A DNA stretch of 64,000 nucleotides from an uncultured Pirellulaceae bacterium (GTDB lineage: Bacteria > Planctomycetota > Planctomycetia > Pirellulales > Pirellulaceae). Under the pieces are notes generated by a model. It saw nothing but the letters and a program-made list of their open reading frames with translations, made no database searches and was not told the DNA's origin. The translations under genes were made by a program, and so were the position numbers. Shown piece after piece: positions 44,506 through 53,037 of this stretch. The DNA lies in the NCBI GenBank assembly GCA_937941455.1, contig CALDHM010000010.1, forward strand, positions 1-64,000, written 5' to 3'. Numbering within the stretch: position 1 is the first letter of the stretch; the number at the start of each line of letters is the position of its first letter.

Positions 44506-45390
44506 TCAGTTGGTTTGATTCGCAAGTTTGACCATCGTGATTTGGCGACCTTGATCGCTAAATTCGACGGAGTCCATAAAAGTCGTGATCAGTACCAATC
44601 CACGACCGACTCCCTCTCGCAGTGACTCGGCGGACCCCGCTTCGGGAATCTGGGTGTAATCGAAACCTGCTCCCTGGTCTCGCACCACGAACTCAGCTCG
44701 CTCGGGAGTTACCTTGAATTTGAAATAGACTCGCCGATTTTTGTAGGGCTCTTGGGCAAGGCGATCGGCCACCGTTCGCGACGTGCAGACGGGCACGGCG
44801 GCCCGGCTCAATTCGAGATTGCCGCGAACCATCGCGTTGGACAATGCGTGTTCCAATGCGACCCCCATACGCACACGCGTCGGGTGGTCGAAACCATGCG
44901 GAGCCGCGACCATTTGTTGGACCATTTCGAGCAGCGGCGTAATCAGCGCGGGGTCGTTTTCAAGTTCGAATTCGAATTCTGCCCTCCGAGCGCAAGCCAT
45001 CAGCCGTTTGTGGCGGGATTCCGTTTCGGACAGTGCCAGGACGTGCTGTACGGTTTCCACCAAACTGTTTGCCAAATCGGACTTCGGGACGAAGCTCGCT
45101 GCCCCATTCGCTAGCGCCTGAGCCGCGATATTCTCCGACCCGTGGGCCGTCATCAGCACGACGGGGAGATCTGGAAATCGTTCTGCGATTTGGTTCATGA
45201 GTTGCAGGCCATCGACCTCGGGCATCTGCAAGTCGGTCAGCACCAAATCGGGCAGATAATTGGCAATCTTCAACATGGCATCCATACCATTTTCCGCGTA
45301 GCAGACGTCGAGTTCCGGCGTCTGCTCGAGTAATCCTCCGGCCAACCGTCGGTCAACCGCCGTATCGTCCACAATCAAAATGGTCGCCAT
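44506..45390 (-). CDS. Receiver domain fused to an RsbW-like ATPase domain
   Basis: A 294-residue regulator. Residues 1-125 are a CheY-like receiver with D8/D9, phospho-acceptor D53 (LVLTDLQMP), T81 and K103 (FVPKS). Residues about 135-290 are a serine/threonine-kinase-type HATPase domain as in RsbW/SpoIIAB: N-box EHALSNAMVRGN, then VRDQGAGFDY and GRGLVLITTFMD. Such fusions let a two-component signal control an anti-sigma-like kinase; a partner STAS protein is encoded at 22457 but linkage is not shown. An AAGGA SD seven bases upstream supports the start. The gene stands alone on its strand. Confidence 0.93.
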   Translation of the reverse strand: MATILIVDDTAVDRRLAGGLLEQTPELDVCYAENGMDAMLKIANYLPDLVLTDLQMPEVDGLQLMNQIAERFPDLPVVLMTAHGSENIAAQALANGAASFVPKSDLANSLVETVQHVLALSETESRHKRLMACARRAEFEFELENDPALITPLLEMVQQMVAAPHGFDHPTRVRMGVALEHALSNAMVRGNLELSRAAVPVCTSRTVADRLAQEPYKNRRVYFKFKVTPERAEFVVRDQGAGFDYTQIPEAGSAESLREGVGRGLVLITTFMDSVEFSDQGRQITMVKLANQTN

Positions 45391-46007
45391 TGCTTCGTCC
45401 TTAAAAACTAAATGGAACGGGCCACCCCGATTCCCGAAGGTCAGGGTTTACATTGAACACCCACATTCATATACCGGGCGCGACGCTATTGGAGTCCAGA
45501 ATTGGCAAAAACGGGCACCCGAACGGGAGTTGCTAAGGTGGCTGAGACCTGATACGGAAGCTCAGCCTTGCTCCATCGTTTTAAACTTCGAAGCGGAGAA
45601 AGTCAAATTATTTTTACCGGCGCGTTCGGCATTTTTCGCCGATACCCAGATTTCGGAACTGGAATCATTTTATGAAAAAACCTGCGGTGTTTACCGAAGG
45701 CTTTTTCCTCGGGAGACCGGTGTTTTTTGCTGCCGAGTTGCCTCGAGGCTGGTCAATAAGCTGAAATTGACAAGCCCATGCCCTCGTCGATTTGTTAGGA
45801 ACTCGTAATTCAGGAATGGGTCGGCAAATACGCACCCGCTAAGGCTTTGAATTACCGACAATCCCTTGACGGAGATCCAATGAAATTTAGGCTTTGCGGT
45901 TAAGCGAGCGGCTGATGCGTAGCTACCTTTGTGGGATGGTAGATACTAAGCAAGACTACCCTCTGGCGACTGTAGCTACGGCATGTTTTCAATTGCCGCT
46001 CGCCTTA
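45391..46007. other. Intergenic region without recognised genes
   Basis: 617 bases. A 142-codon plus-strand frame starts inside the regulator gene on the other strand (45380-45808) and has no recognised motif, so I do not accept it. AT content rises around 45600-45680. No repeat, hairpin or RNA gene could be supported. Confidence 0.5.
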
Positions 46008-46508
46008 CTATTTAGCAGCCGCCAGCGCGGCATCATAATTCGGCTCCTGAGCGATTTCCGGAACCAATTCGGAGTAAACGACTTGGCCATTTCCATTGAT
46101 AACAAGTAACGCTCGAGCGTAGAGGGATTTGAACGGGCCTTCGGCGATGGCGACGCCATAGTGTTTCCCAAACTCCTCGTTTCGGAAGGCCGACAAGGTC
46201 TGTACGTTGGCGATGCCTTCGGCGCCGCAGAACCGCTTTTGAGCGAACGGCAAATCGCGGCTGACATTCAAAATAACGGCCGAATCCCCCGCGGCGGCTC
46301 GTTCATTGAATTTTTTGACCGAGGTGGCACAGACTGGGGTGTCGACACTCGGGAAGATGCTCAACACCACCGTCTTGCCAGAAAAATCCGACAACTTTAC
46401 TTCGGAAAGATCATTGGCCACGAGGCAAAAATCTGGGGCTTTAGTCCCGACTGCCGGCAACTCGCCTAAGGTTTGAACTGGGTTGCCCCTGAGATGTGTA
46501 ATCGCCAT
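46008..46508 (-). CDS. tpx: Thiol peroxidase (atypical 2-Cys peroxiredoxin)
   Basis: A 166-residue Tpx. Peroxidatic Cys60 lies in the family motif [14 protein letters not shown]; resolving Cys94 is in KRFCGAEGI, the usual 34-residue spacing. The enzyme reduces hydroperoxides with thioredoxin as donor, in the cytoplasm or periplasm. The conserved catalytic Thr is T57 (in VDTPVC). A GGAG SD precedes the ATG. The Coa1-like gene lies 39 bases upstream on the same strand, so co-transcription is possible. Length is normal for Tpx. Confidence 0.97.
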   Translation of the reverse strand: MAITHLRGNPVQTLGELPAVGTKAPDFCLVANDLSEVKLSDFSGKTVVLSIFPSVDTPVCATSVKKFNERAAAGDSAVILNVSRDLPFAQKRFCGAEGIANVQTLSAFRNEEFGKHYGVAIAEGPFKSLYARALLVINGNGQVVYSELVPEIAQEPNYDAALAAAK

Positions 46509-46547
46509 GAATCGAACTCCAACGATTAGAGAATGAATTGAGAATTT

Positions 46548-46973
46548 CTATTTCAACTGGATGACTTGCCCATTGCCCAACTCCACCGAAGCTTGCTCGA
46601 CCTCGAACTGCATCGTACCCGGCTTTGCTCGCGCCCGCAGAATTAAGGTGGCCGAACCTTTCGGGCCCGAGGCAGGAATCTGATACCTGATCGAATCTTG
46701 GCTGGTTTGTTCGACTTGAGTCGGCACAGCAAATGTGATCGGCTCGCCGAGTGCTTGACGGACTTCTGCAGACTCTTCCGTCATTTTTTTGGCGTCGATC
46801 ACGGCTTGGTTGTTGAATGCCACGTTGTAACCGAAGTACGCAAGGTAAACGAAACCGCCGCAGCACAATACGGCCATCAAACCACCGCAACCGACTATCG
46901 CCAACAACACAGTCTTTCGGGATTGAGATTGGTTGGGCATTTCGCCAAACGCAGCATTTGGAAGGTTGCTCAT
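46548..46973 (-). CDS. Cytochrome c oxidase assembly factor Coa1-like protein
   Basis: A 141-residue single-pass membrane protein. The ATG at 46973 gives MSNLPNAAFGEMPNQSQSRK, then a transmembrane helix with two Cys-Cys/Gly-Gly turns (residues about 21-45), and an extracytoplasmic domain. The pattern ALGEPITFA ... YQIPASGPKGSATLILRARAKPG ... QASVEL matches the Coa1/TIM21-like family (PF08695), where a short beta domain follows the helix. Coa1 helps cytochrome oxidase assembly in mitochondria; bacterial members are poorly studied. The in-frame extension to 47078 is unlikely. Confidence 0.72.
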   Translation of the reverse strand: MSNLPNAAFGEMPNQSQSRKTVLLAIVGCGGLMAVLCCGGFVYLAYFGYNVAFNNQAVIDAKKMTEESAEVRQALGEPITFAVPTQVEQTSQDSIRYQIPASGPKGSATLILRARAKPGTMQFEVEQASVELGNGQVIQLK

Positions 46974-47224
46974 GGGGTTCTCGCAAGTAACGTCGATCGT
47001 TACGGGAGCTAGTCGCGCCATCTTGAGGGCAAGCAGCATTGCTGCAATGGCACAATAGCCACATTCTAACCGATTCAAGACAATAAAGGTTTACGTTGGG
47101 ACCGATTGCCGCTTGCGAACATCGAAGCCAGAACTTCCACGACTTGACATTCCCCGTCGCAATCGTTAATTTTTTAGGTTCGCGTTCGGGGCAGGACAAA
47201 TTTGTCGCCGGACGCGTTTGCCCT

Positions 47225-47297
<73 letters not shown>

Positions 47298-47347
47298 CTG
47301 CGATAGCTAATTCGTCTTTTGCTTGGCCTTAAGTAGCCAACCTCTAG

Positions 47348-48568
47348 TCATAACTTTTTAAGCCGCTCGATTTCTGCGGCATCCTTCTCTCCACGTCCCG
47401 ACAGACAGACGACAATTTTCTGGTCTTGGCCTCGCCGTGCAGCCTCTCGCATGGCAATGGCCAGCGCGTGCGACGTTTCCAGGGCCGGCAAGATTCCCTC
47501 GTGCTGTGCCGTTTGATCGAAGGCCGCGAGAGCTTCCGCATCCGAGCAGTTGGTGTAAACGACTCGTCCAATTTCCTTCCAGTAGCTGTGCTCGGGGCCG
47601 ACTCCCGGATAATCCAACCCAGCTGAGGCGGAATGGACATCGGCGGTCTGTCCGTCCGCGTCCTGGAGGACGTAGCTCATGCTCCCATGCAAGACACCTG
47701 GCCGACCGAACGTTAAACTTGACGCATGTTGGCCCAGCTGGTTGCCCATTCCGCCAGCCTCCACCCCCAGCAACTCCACAGTAGGTTCTGTCACAAAGGG
47801 ATAAAACATTCCAGCGGCGTTGCTGCCGCCGCCCACGCAGGCTACCACAAGATCGGGCAATCGCTGCCAGCGTTCGCGGCATTGTTCGATGGTCTCACGG
47901 CCGATCACTGATTGGAAGTCGCGGACGATCTTGGGGAACGGATGCGGGCCGACGACAGAGCCCAGGATATAGTGCGTCGTTCGCACGCTTCCCATCCAGT
48001 CGCGCATGGCTTCGTTGATGGCATCTCGTAAGGTTCGCGATCCGGTCTCGACAGCGCGAACCTCCGCCCCCATAAGTTTCATACTCCGCACGTTTGGTTG
48101 TTGGCGTCGTACATCCTCGGCTCCCATGTAGACGACACAGGGAATCCCGAAATGCGCGCAGGCTGTTGCCGTGGCGACCCCATGTTGACCGGCTCCTGTC
48201 TCGGCGATGACCCGAGATTTTCCCATGCGCAGGGTCAACAAGGCCTGGCCGATGGTATTATTGATTTTGTGGGCACCGGTGTGATTCAGATCTTCGCGTT
48301 TGAACCAGATTTCCGCTCCGCCACAGAATTTGGTCAGACGCTCGGCAAAATACAAGGGAGATGGCCGACCGATGAAATCACGTTGGAGCCGCGTCAGCTC
48401 AGCGCGGAATCGCTCGTCTTGAGCCGCGGCCGCATACTCCCGCTCCAACTCCTGGAGTGCCTCCATCAGGGTTTCTGGAACGTAGCGGCCACCGAAAATC
48501 CCGAATCGGCCGGCGGCATCGGGAAGAGCCGCTGCAGCTAGAAGATCACTCGAAGAAATCGTCGTCAT
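47348..48568 (-). CDS. trpB: Tryptophan synthase beta subunit
   Basis: A 406-residue PLP enzyme that joins indole and serine to make tryptophan. The PLP lysine is K101 in HTGAHKINN; other motifs are [34 protein letters not shown], the phosphate-binding [13 protein letters not shown] and [13 protein letters not shown]. The ATG at 48568 gives the expected N-terminus; a longer frame to 48778 runs upstream without family similarity. It is a TrpB1-type enzyme by these motifs, but no trpA or other trp gene is adjacent, so it is a solitary locus here. Confidence 0.97.
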   Translation of the reverse strand: MTTISSSDLLAAAALPDAAGRFGIFGGRYVPETLMEALQELEREYAAAAQDERFRAELTRLQRDFIGRPSPLYFAERLTKFCGGAEIWFKREDLNHTGAHKINNTIGQALLTLRMGKSRVIAETGAGQHGVATATACAHFGIPCVVYMGAEDVRRQQPNVRSMKLMGAEVRAVETGSRTLRDAINEAMRDWMGSVRTTHYILGSVVGPHPFPKIVRDFQSVIGRETIEQCRERWQRLPDLVVACVGGGSNAAGMFYPFVTEPTVELLGVEAGGMGNQLGQHASSLTFGRPGVLHGSMSYVLQDADGQTADVHSASAGLDYPGVGPEHSYWKEIGRVVYTNCSDAEALAAFDQTAQHEGILPALETSHALAIAMREAARRGQDQKIVVCLSGRGEKDAAEIERLKKL

Positions 48569-48698
48569 GAGAGCGTAGCAGAACCCAGGTAGCTGAAATT
48601 CGTCTGGGGCCGAGAATAGCCCGGTCACTATTTTAGCGGGGGTAAGCCGCAGGTCCAACCGCGGCAAGGATGCGGATGACGTCGCCGCGATGACAATA

Positions 48699-49652
48699 TC
48701 AGTATTCGAAGTCCTTGATGGCTTCTCCGCCAGCGCGCGTGACCAGCGCTGCGAAAACTTGGATGGCCACATTGTCATTGATGAATTGCATGTGACCGTC
48801 GGCGAACAAGCAATTACTGCCGGTGGGATGGAACGAAAACGGTTCGTTATCGTTGCGGCGATTCATGGCATACATGCTGCCAGCTGCTGGCCCCCCCCCT
48901 TCGACACTGCCATCGGCGGGAGACCCATCGAGACTGAACGGTCCTTCGCTATCTGCCCAACTGATTCCCTGGTCATTGAACAGGTCCGGTTGCAACCGGC
49001 GCTGCCGATACACCGACGGCCGTCCGCCACACTCGACGACTATGATCGTGTTGGATGTGCCGTCGACGATATCCGCATGTTTCGTTCGCGAGTTGCGATG
49101 CATGACTGAAAAGCGGTTGCTGGAATTGTAGAGCGGCATCGCCAAATGCGGATTAATGTTGTTGGGCTGGACCCCTATGATTGCTTCGTAATCTGTAGTG
49201 CCCAGTGGCTCGGTGAGGGTCAATGCCGGGCGGGGAGGTTTGGCGATCGGATCCAGAACGGGTGGACGTTCGGGGGCTGATGGGCAACGGAAAACTTGAA
49301 CATTCAACGTGGCGGTCTGCAAATTATCTCCAACCCACCAATCGAGGTCGGTGCGGTAAATGTCCCGCAAATTCTTCTGCTCGATGAAAGGCAGAATCAA
49401 AGGACGCCACCCGGTGTAACGACCATGCGGATTCCCCACGCCGACCGTCGTCCAACCGGACGCAGGAAATACCTTGTGCGTCCCCTCGAAAAGATTAATG
49501 GCGATGCCCAATTGCCGCAAATTGTTGGAGCAATCGGTTCGTCGTGCCGATTCACGAACCCGTTGAACCGCCGGGAGCAAAATTCCGGTCAGAATGCCGA
49601 TGATGGCGATCACCACCAACAACTCGATGAGCGTAAAAGCATGTCGTTTCAT
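48699..49652 (-). CDS. DUF1559 protein with type IV pilin-like N-terminus
   Basis: A 317-residue protein. The N-terminus [20 protein letters not shown] is the prepilin signal with cleavage after Ala5 and methylated Phe6, followed by the hydrophobic pilin helix; an AAGGG SD supports the ATG at 49652. The body is a DUF1559 domain ([20 protein letters not shown] near the start, a [12 protein letters not shown] strand in the middle and the closing [14 protein letters not shown]). DUF1559 proteins are greatly expanded in planctomycetes; they are pseudopilin-like and may belong to a secretion or uptake apparatus. It is not near other pilus genes. Confidence 0.94.
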   Translation of the reverse strand: MKRHAFTLIELLVVIAIIGILTGILLPAVQRVRESARRTDCSNNLRQLGIAINLFEGTHKVFPASGWTTVGVGNPHGRYTGWRPLILPFIEQKNLRDIYRTDLDWWVGDNLQTATLNVQVFRCPSAPERPPVLDPIAKPPRPALTLTEPLGTTDYEAIIGVQPNNINPHLAMPLYNSSNRFSVMHRNSRTKHADIVDGTSNTIIVVECGGRPSVYRQRRLQPDLFNDQGISWADSEGPFSLDGSPADGSVEGGGPAAGSMYAMNRRNDNEPFSFHPTGSNCLFADGHMQFINDNVAIQVFAALVTRAGGEAIKDFEY

Positions 49653-49791
49653 ATTGGGAGCCCTTCGGATGAGAATAGGGGCCGTTGGCGAGACCTTGCT
49701 GCATCTTATTAGCTGGCCCGTGCGGGTCAACCCGAATTTCGACGAAAACTAGCATTTTCTGCGAGAAATCGCCACTTTTTCGGTCTCGGGC

Positions 49792-50592
49792 CTACGGCAG
49801 AAGGTTCTCATCGAAGAATTCTCCGATGTCATCGACATCGGTTGTTTTCGGTAGATCGTCCAGCGAACTGAGACCGAACAATTGCAAAAACCGGTCGGTG
49901 GTCCGGTAGGCTTTGTTCCTTTTGTCTCCCGTTTCGCCATCGACGCACAGGAGTTGCCGTTCGACCAGCTGGGTTAATATCGAGCCGCTCGGGCGCTGCC
50001 GAATCTGGTCGATTTCCGCGCGCGTGATCGGTTGCTGGTAGGCGACGATCGACAACGTATCGATCGCCATTTGGTTCAATTGGGCCTCGCGAATCTCTCC
50101 GTGGAACTTGTCGCGAATCCCCGCAAGTGAATCCCGCAGCACCATTTGGTAGCCGCCGTCCAGCGACTCGATCCGGTAAGCCGTCTTTTCGCGATCATAG
50201 CGAGCGTTCAAGTCCTGAATGATTTTTTTGACTTCCTTGGGGCTGACGTCGCGCAGGACCGCCGCAATTCGTTTGGCTGTCAGTTTTTCACCCGCTGGTA
50301 CGCCAACGAACAAAATCGCCTCGACGATCGATGATTCGTTCAACGTGACGCCCGCGTTGTCGTGTTGGTCATCCAGGTCGTCGATTTCTGCCGCGGCTGT
50401 CTCCTCCCCCTCATCGGCGTTTTGTTCTAGATCGACATCCTGGATACCCAATTGCCGCTGCAAGATTTTCGCGTAGGCCTGGCTCAGTTGCTCGAGAGAA
50501 AATTCCCCATCGTCGTCACTTAACTCCGCCGATGGGGTGGGCCGAGAGGGGACGTCCACTTGGTCGTCGAGAGGGGAAAATTCTTCGGACAA
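49792..50592 (-). CDS. scpB: Segregation and condensation protein B
   Basis: A 266-residue ScpB, a winged-helix partner of the SMC-ScpA complex in chromosome condensation. The first 90 residues are acidic and low in structure; the ScpB core begins at SSIVEAILFVGVPAGEKLTA and includes YRIESLDGGYQMVLR, then LSIVAYQQPITRAEIDQIRQ and RNKAYRTTDRFLQLFGLSSL. The only start consistent with the SD (AGGAG, eight bases upstream) is a TTG at 50592. It follows selA by 16 bases, so the two are probably one transcript. No scpA is adjacent. Confidence 0.93.
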   Translation of the reverse strand: MSEEFSPLDDQVDVPSRPTPSAELSDDDGEFSLEQLSQAYAKILQRQLGIQDVDLEQNADEGEETAAAEIDDLDDQHDNAGVTLNESSIVEAILFVGVPAGEKLTAKRIAAVLRDVSPKEVKKIIQDLNARYDREKTAYRIESLDGGYQMVLRDSLAGIRDKFHGEIREAQLNQMAIDTLSIVAYQQPITRAEIDQIRQRPSGSILTQLVERQLLCVDGETGDKRNKAYRTTDRFLQLFGLSSLDDLPKTTDVDDIGEFFDENLLP

Positions 50593-50608
50593 CGCTCAGG
50601 CTCCTGAG

Positions 50609-52006
50609 TCAACTTTTGGCGACAAACAAGTGCTCGAAGACATCGCCCAAGACCGGATCGAGCCGGGCTGGGATGGTGCGGAAATCCAGCAAGAATCGCT
50701 CCCTGGCGATCCGCCCCATCACCGCGGGCCGATGCTCGCGCAGCCTGCGGGAGAATTGGTCGAGCGACAACTCTTTGGGCTCGATCGCGACGCACCAAGT
50801 TGGGATGTGCTGAGCAGGCATGCTGCCCCCCCCCAGCATTGACCGGTCCTCCACGGCCGCGGCAGTGGCAATGGCGGGCAAGTGCTGGATCTGGCTCGCG
50901 AATTTATTGGCCCGGAACTGAAGATTGGCTAGCGAGGTGGTCAGCATGCTCAGGACAGGAATTTCCCGCAAGGCTTCATCCCGTTTAAGGTACAAATTCA
51001 AGGTGGCTTGCAATGCCGCCAGAGTCAGCTTGTCGACACGCATCGCTCGCATCAGGGGATTTTTCAAGATGCGATTGATGTATTGGCGTTTACCGATGGC
51101 CAGACCAGCCTGCGGACCGCCAAGGAGCTTGTCGCCACTGAACAGGACGACGTCCGCTCCGGCCGCCAAGCTGTCGGCCACCACTGGTTCGTCATGCAAT
51201 CCGAATTCGGCAAAGTCGAGCAGGGCTCCCGATCCGACATCGTCGATCAGCGGCAAGTTATACCGATGAGCAAGCTCCACCAATTCCTTCACCCCAGGCG
51301 TCTCGGTGAAACCGACTATTTGATAGTTACTGGGATGGACACGCAAAATCGCACCGGTTTGATCGTTGATCGCTTTTTCGTAATCTGACAAGCGAGTTTT
51401 ATTCGTCGTGCCGACCTCGCGAAGACGGCAGCCAGCACATTCCATGACCTCCGGCAGTCGGTAGCTGCCCCCGATTTCGATCAGTTGGCCGCGGGAGACA
51501 ATGACCTCCTTGTCCGCGGCAAGCGACGACAACGTCAACATGGTGGCAGCGGCATTGTTGTTGGCGACCGCCGCAGCTTCGCAGCCGGTCAATTCGCGCA
51601 ACAGTCGCTCGACGATGGTGGCCCGTTGCCCGCGTTCGCCGGTTCGCAAATCGATCTCGACACTCGCGTAACCTGCGGCGATGTCGCGAATTCGATCGAT
51701 CGCGGCTTGGGCCAGTGGAGCCCGGCCAAGTCCGGTGTGCAACAACACTCCAGTGCCGTTGATCACGGTTACCAAGAGATCGCGCCGTTCGTCCTCGAAC
51801 CATGCCGCAATCTTGGTGGCAAGCTCTCCGGGGGACGGCACCTCGACTTGCTCTGTCGCCTTGCTCATGCGATCGCGGACCTTGTCGAGGAATTCACGGA
51901 CCGAATCGACCACGACTTGATGATTAAAATTCTCGGCAAGCCGCTTCAGAGGCGGGCTTTCCAGTAATTGCGAGACCGACGGCAGATTTCTGAAAGGGTT
52001 TTCCAC
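50609..52006 (-). CDS. selA: L-seryl-tRNA(Sec) selenium transferase
   Basis: A 465-residue PLP enzyme converting seryl-tRNA(Sec) to selenocysteinyl-tRNA(Sec) with selenophosphate. The PLP lysine is K293 in FSGDKLLGGPQAG; other family motifs are NPFRNLPSV at the N-terminus, NGTGVLLHTGLGRAPLA and VGTTNKTRLSDYE, and a C-terminal GRIARERFLLDFRTI. A GAGGA SD seven bases upstream fixes a GTG start at 52006. Its presence implies that the organism makes selenoproteins; SelB, SelD and tRNA-Sec must lie elsewhere, since none is in the window. Confidence 0.97.
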   Translation of the reverse strand: MENPFRNLPSVSQLLESPPLKRLAENFNHQVVVDSVREFLDKVRDRMSKATEQVEVPSPGELATKIAAWFEDERRDLLVTVINGTGVLLHTGLGRAPLAQAAIDRIRDIAAGYASVEIDLRTGERGQRATIVERLLRELTGCEAAAVANNNAAATMLTLSSLAADKEVIVSRGQLIEIGGSYRLPEVMECAGCRLREVGTTNKTRLSDYEKAINDQTGAILRVHPSNYQIVGFTETPGVKELVELAHRYNLPLIDDVGSGALLDFAEFGLHDEPVVADSLAAGADVVLFSGDKLLGGPQAGLAIGKRQYINRILKNPLMRAMRVDKLTLAALQATLNLYLKRDEALREIPVLSMLTTSLANLQFRANKFASQIQHLPAIATAAAVEDRSMLGGGSMPAQHIPTWCVAIEPKELSLDQFSRRLREHRPAVMGRIARERFLLDFRTIPARLDPVLGDVFEHLFVAKS

Positions 52007-52369
52007 GTAACGTTCCTCAATAAAACTGGCGATCGATCTTTTATTTTGGCAGATAAGCCGCGATCCAGCCAAGTCGTCGCTTTTCGGCGAATCACCAGGC
52101 ATTCCCACACTTCGTCGAATCTCTCTGCTGCGGTCCGACGAAACCGGGACCGACGGAAAATCGGCACGGAAGCAACTGAAAGTACGGCCGAACCACAGAA
52201 CTGGCTTAGAGCCTATTCCAAAACCAGTCCTTTCTGACGCTGCGGGCCAAGTTTGCGGACGGATTTGGGATAGGCTCTAAACGCCAACCTGTTGCGGCTC
52301 GGTCGCAACCGTGCCGAAATCCTTGCGGCGGACGTTTGCGAATGATTCACCGATGCGAACGCCTGGGGC
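52007..52369. other. Intergenic region between hup and selA
   Basis: 363 bases containing the long inverted repeat at 52206-52280. Apart from that no gene is supported; it should hold the promoter of the selA-scpB transcript. Confidence 0.5.
52206..52280. repeat. Long imperfect inverted repeat (17-base arms)
   Basis: TTAGAGCCTATTCCAAA (52206-52222) is the reverse complement of TTTGGGATAGGCTCTAA (52264-52280) with one mismatch, with about 41 bases between. A related half arm TTTGGGTTAGGCTCTAA occurs at 57331-57347. The unit sits 90 bases downstream of hup. It may be a transcript-end structure or a dispersed palindrome family member. Confidence 0.7.
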
Positions 52370-52714
52370 CTACTTTTCGTCGTCGTTTTTTGGGGCTCCC
52401 TCCGCGGCAATCGCACCGTACAGTCGCTCTCGCTGTTCCAGTTCCCGCATGCGGTCTTTCATTTCCTTGCCCGGCTTGAACACGACAGCCAACCGGCTTT
52501 CCAACTCCAGAGTCTCGTTGGTCATAAGGTTCCGCGCACTGCGTGGCGCCCGCCGCACTACCTCGAATACTCCAAAATTGCGCAGCTCGACCCGTTTTTC
52601 GATCACCAACACTTCGATGAGCGCATCGAAGGTTTTTTGCACCAGTTCCTTGGCGACTTGCTTCGTCAAACCAGTTTCATCGGCAAGGGCATTGACGATG
52701 TCTTGTTTGGTCAT
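52370..52714 (-). CDS. HU-family DNA-binding protein with C-terminal extension
   Basis: A 114-residue HU/IHF-type protein that bends and compacts DNA. The ATG at 52714 is followed by TKQDIVNALADETGLTKQVA, then VELRNFGVFEVVRRAPRSAR, the DNA-contacting beta-arm segment, with LAVVFKPGKEMKDRM closing the core (about residue 93). The last 20 residues (from about residue 95) are an extra tail, ending EGAPKNDDEK, beyond the usual 90. Whether it is HU, IHF or a variant cannot be told by eye. The TTG at 52723 is a less likely start. It lies upstream of selA-scpB with a long inverted repeat between. Confidence 0.95.
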   Translation of the reverse strand: MTKQDIVNALADETGLTKQVAKELVQKTFDALIEVLVIEKRVELRNFGVFEVVRRAPRSARNLMTNETLELESRLAVVFKPGKEMKDRMRELEQRERLYGAIAAEGAPKNDDEK

Positions 52715-53037
52715 GATTTCCAATCCTGAACTAATGTGGCAGGGCTAGGGATTCCCGCTCAGGTGCCTTGTCGCAAGTGTAAGGCTGGCCAGTAACGGAG
52801 TCAACATCCGCGAAAGAGCGGCCGAATTTCGACGAATGTACTGGCGCCCCACACCCTGCGGCAAGCGCCAATCGATCATGTCGCGTCTGGAAAACTGCGA
52901 GAAAGTTCACGCGGGAGCGTAGTCGACCCGTTTGATTGCGACACTCCTGTTTGCAGCAAACAGAACCAATCGAGAGGGAAGATCTGCGGGCAAACGCCGA
53001 CAGCAAATTGCCGCACCTTTTAACGCAGCGCCGAGAT
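52715..53037. other. Intergenic region upstream of hup
   Basis: 323 bases between the alpha-oxoamine synthase gene and hup, both on the minus strand. No gene, repeat or terminator could be supported. Confidence 0.5.

Noticed and set aside
44226-44531. 101-codon plus-strand frame
   Set aside because: Overlaps the end of the receiver/ATPase gene and intergenic repeat-like sequence; no family features.
45380-45808. 142-codon plus-strand frame
   Set aside because: Starts inside the receiver/ATPase gene, no SD and no recognisable domain.
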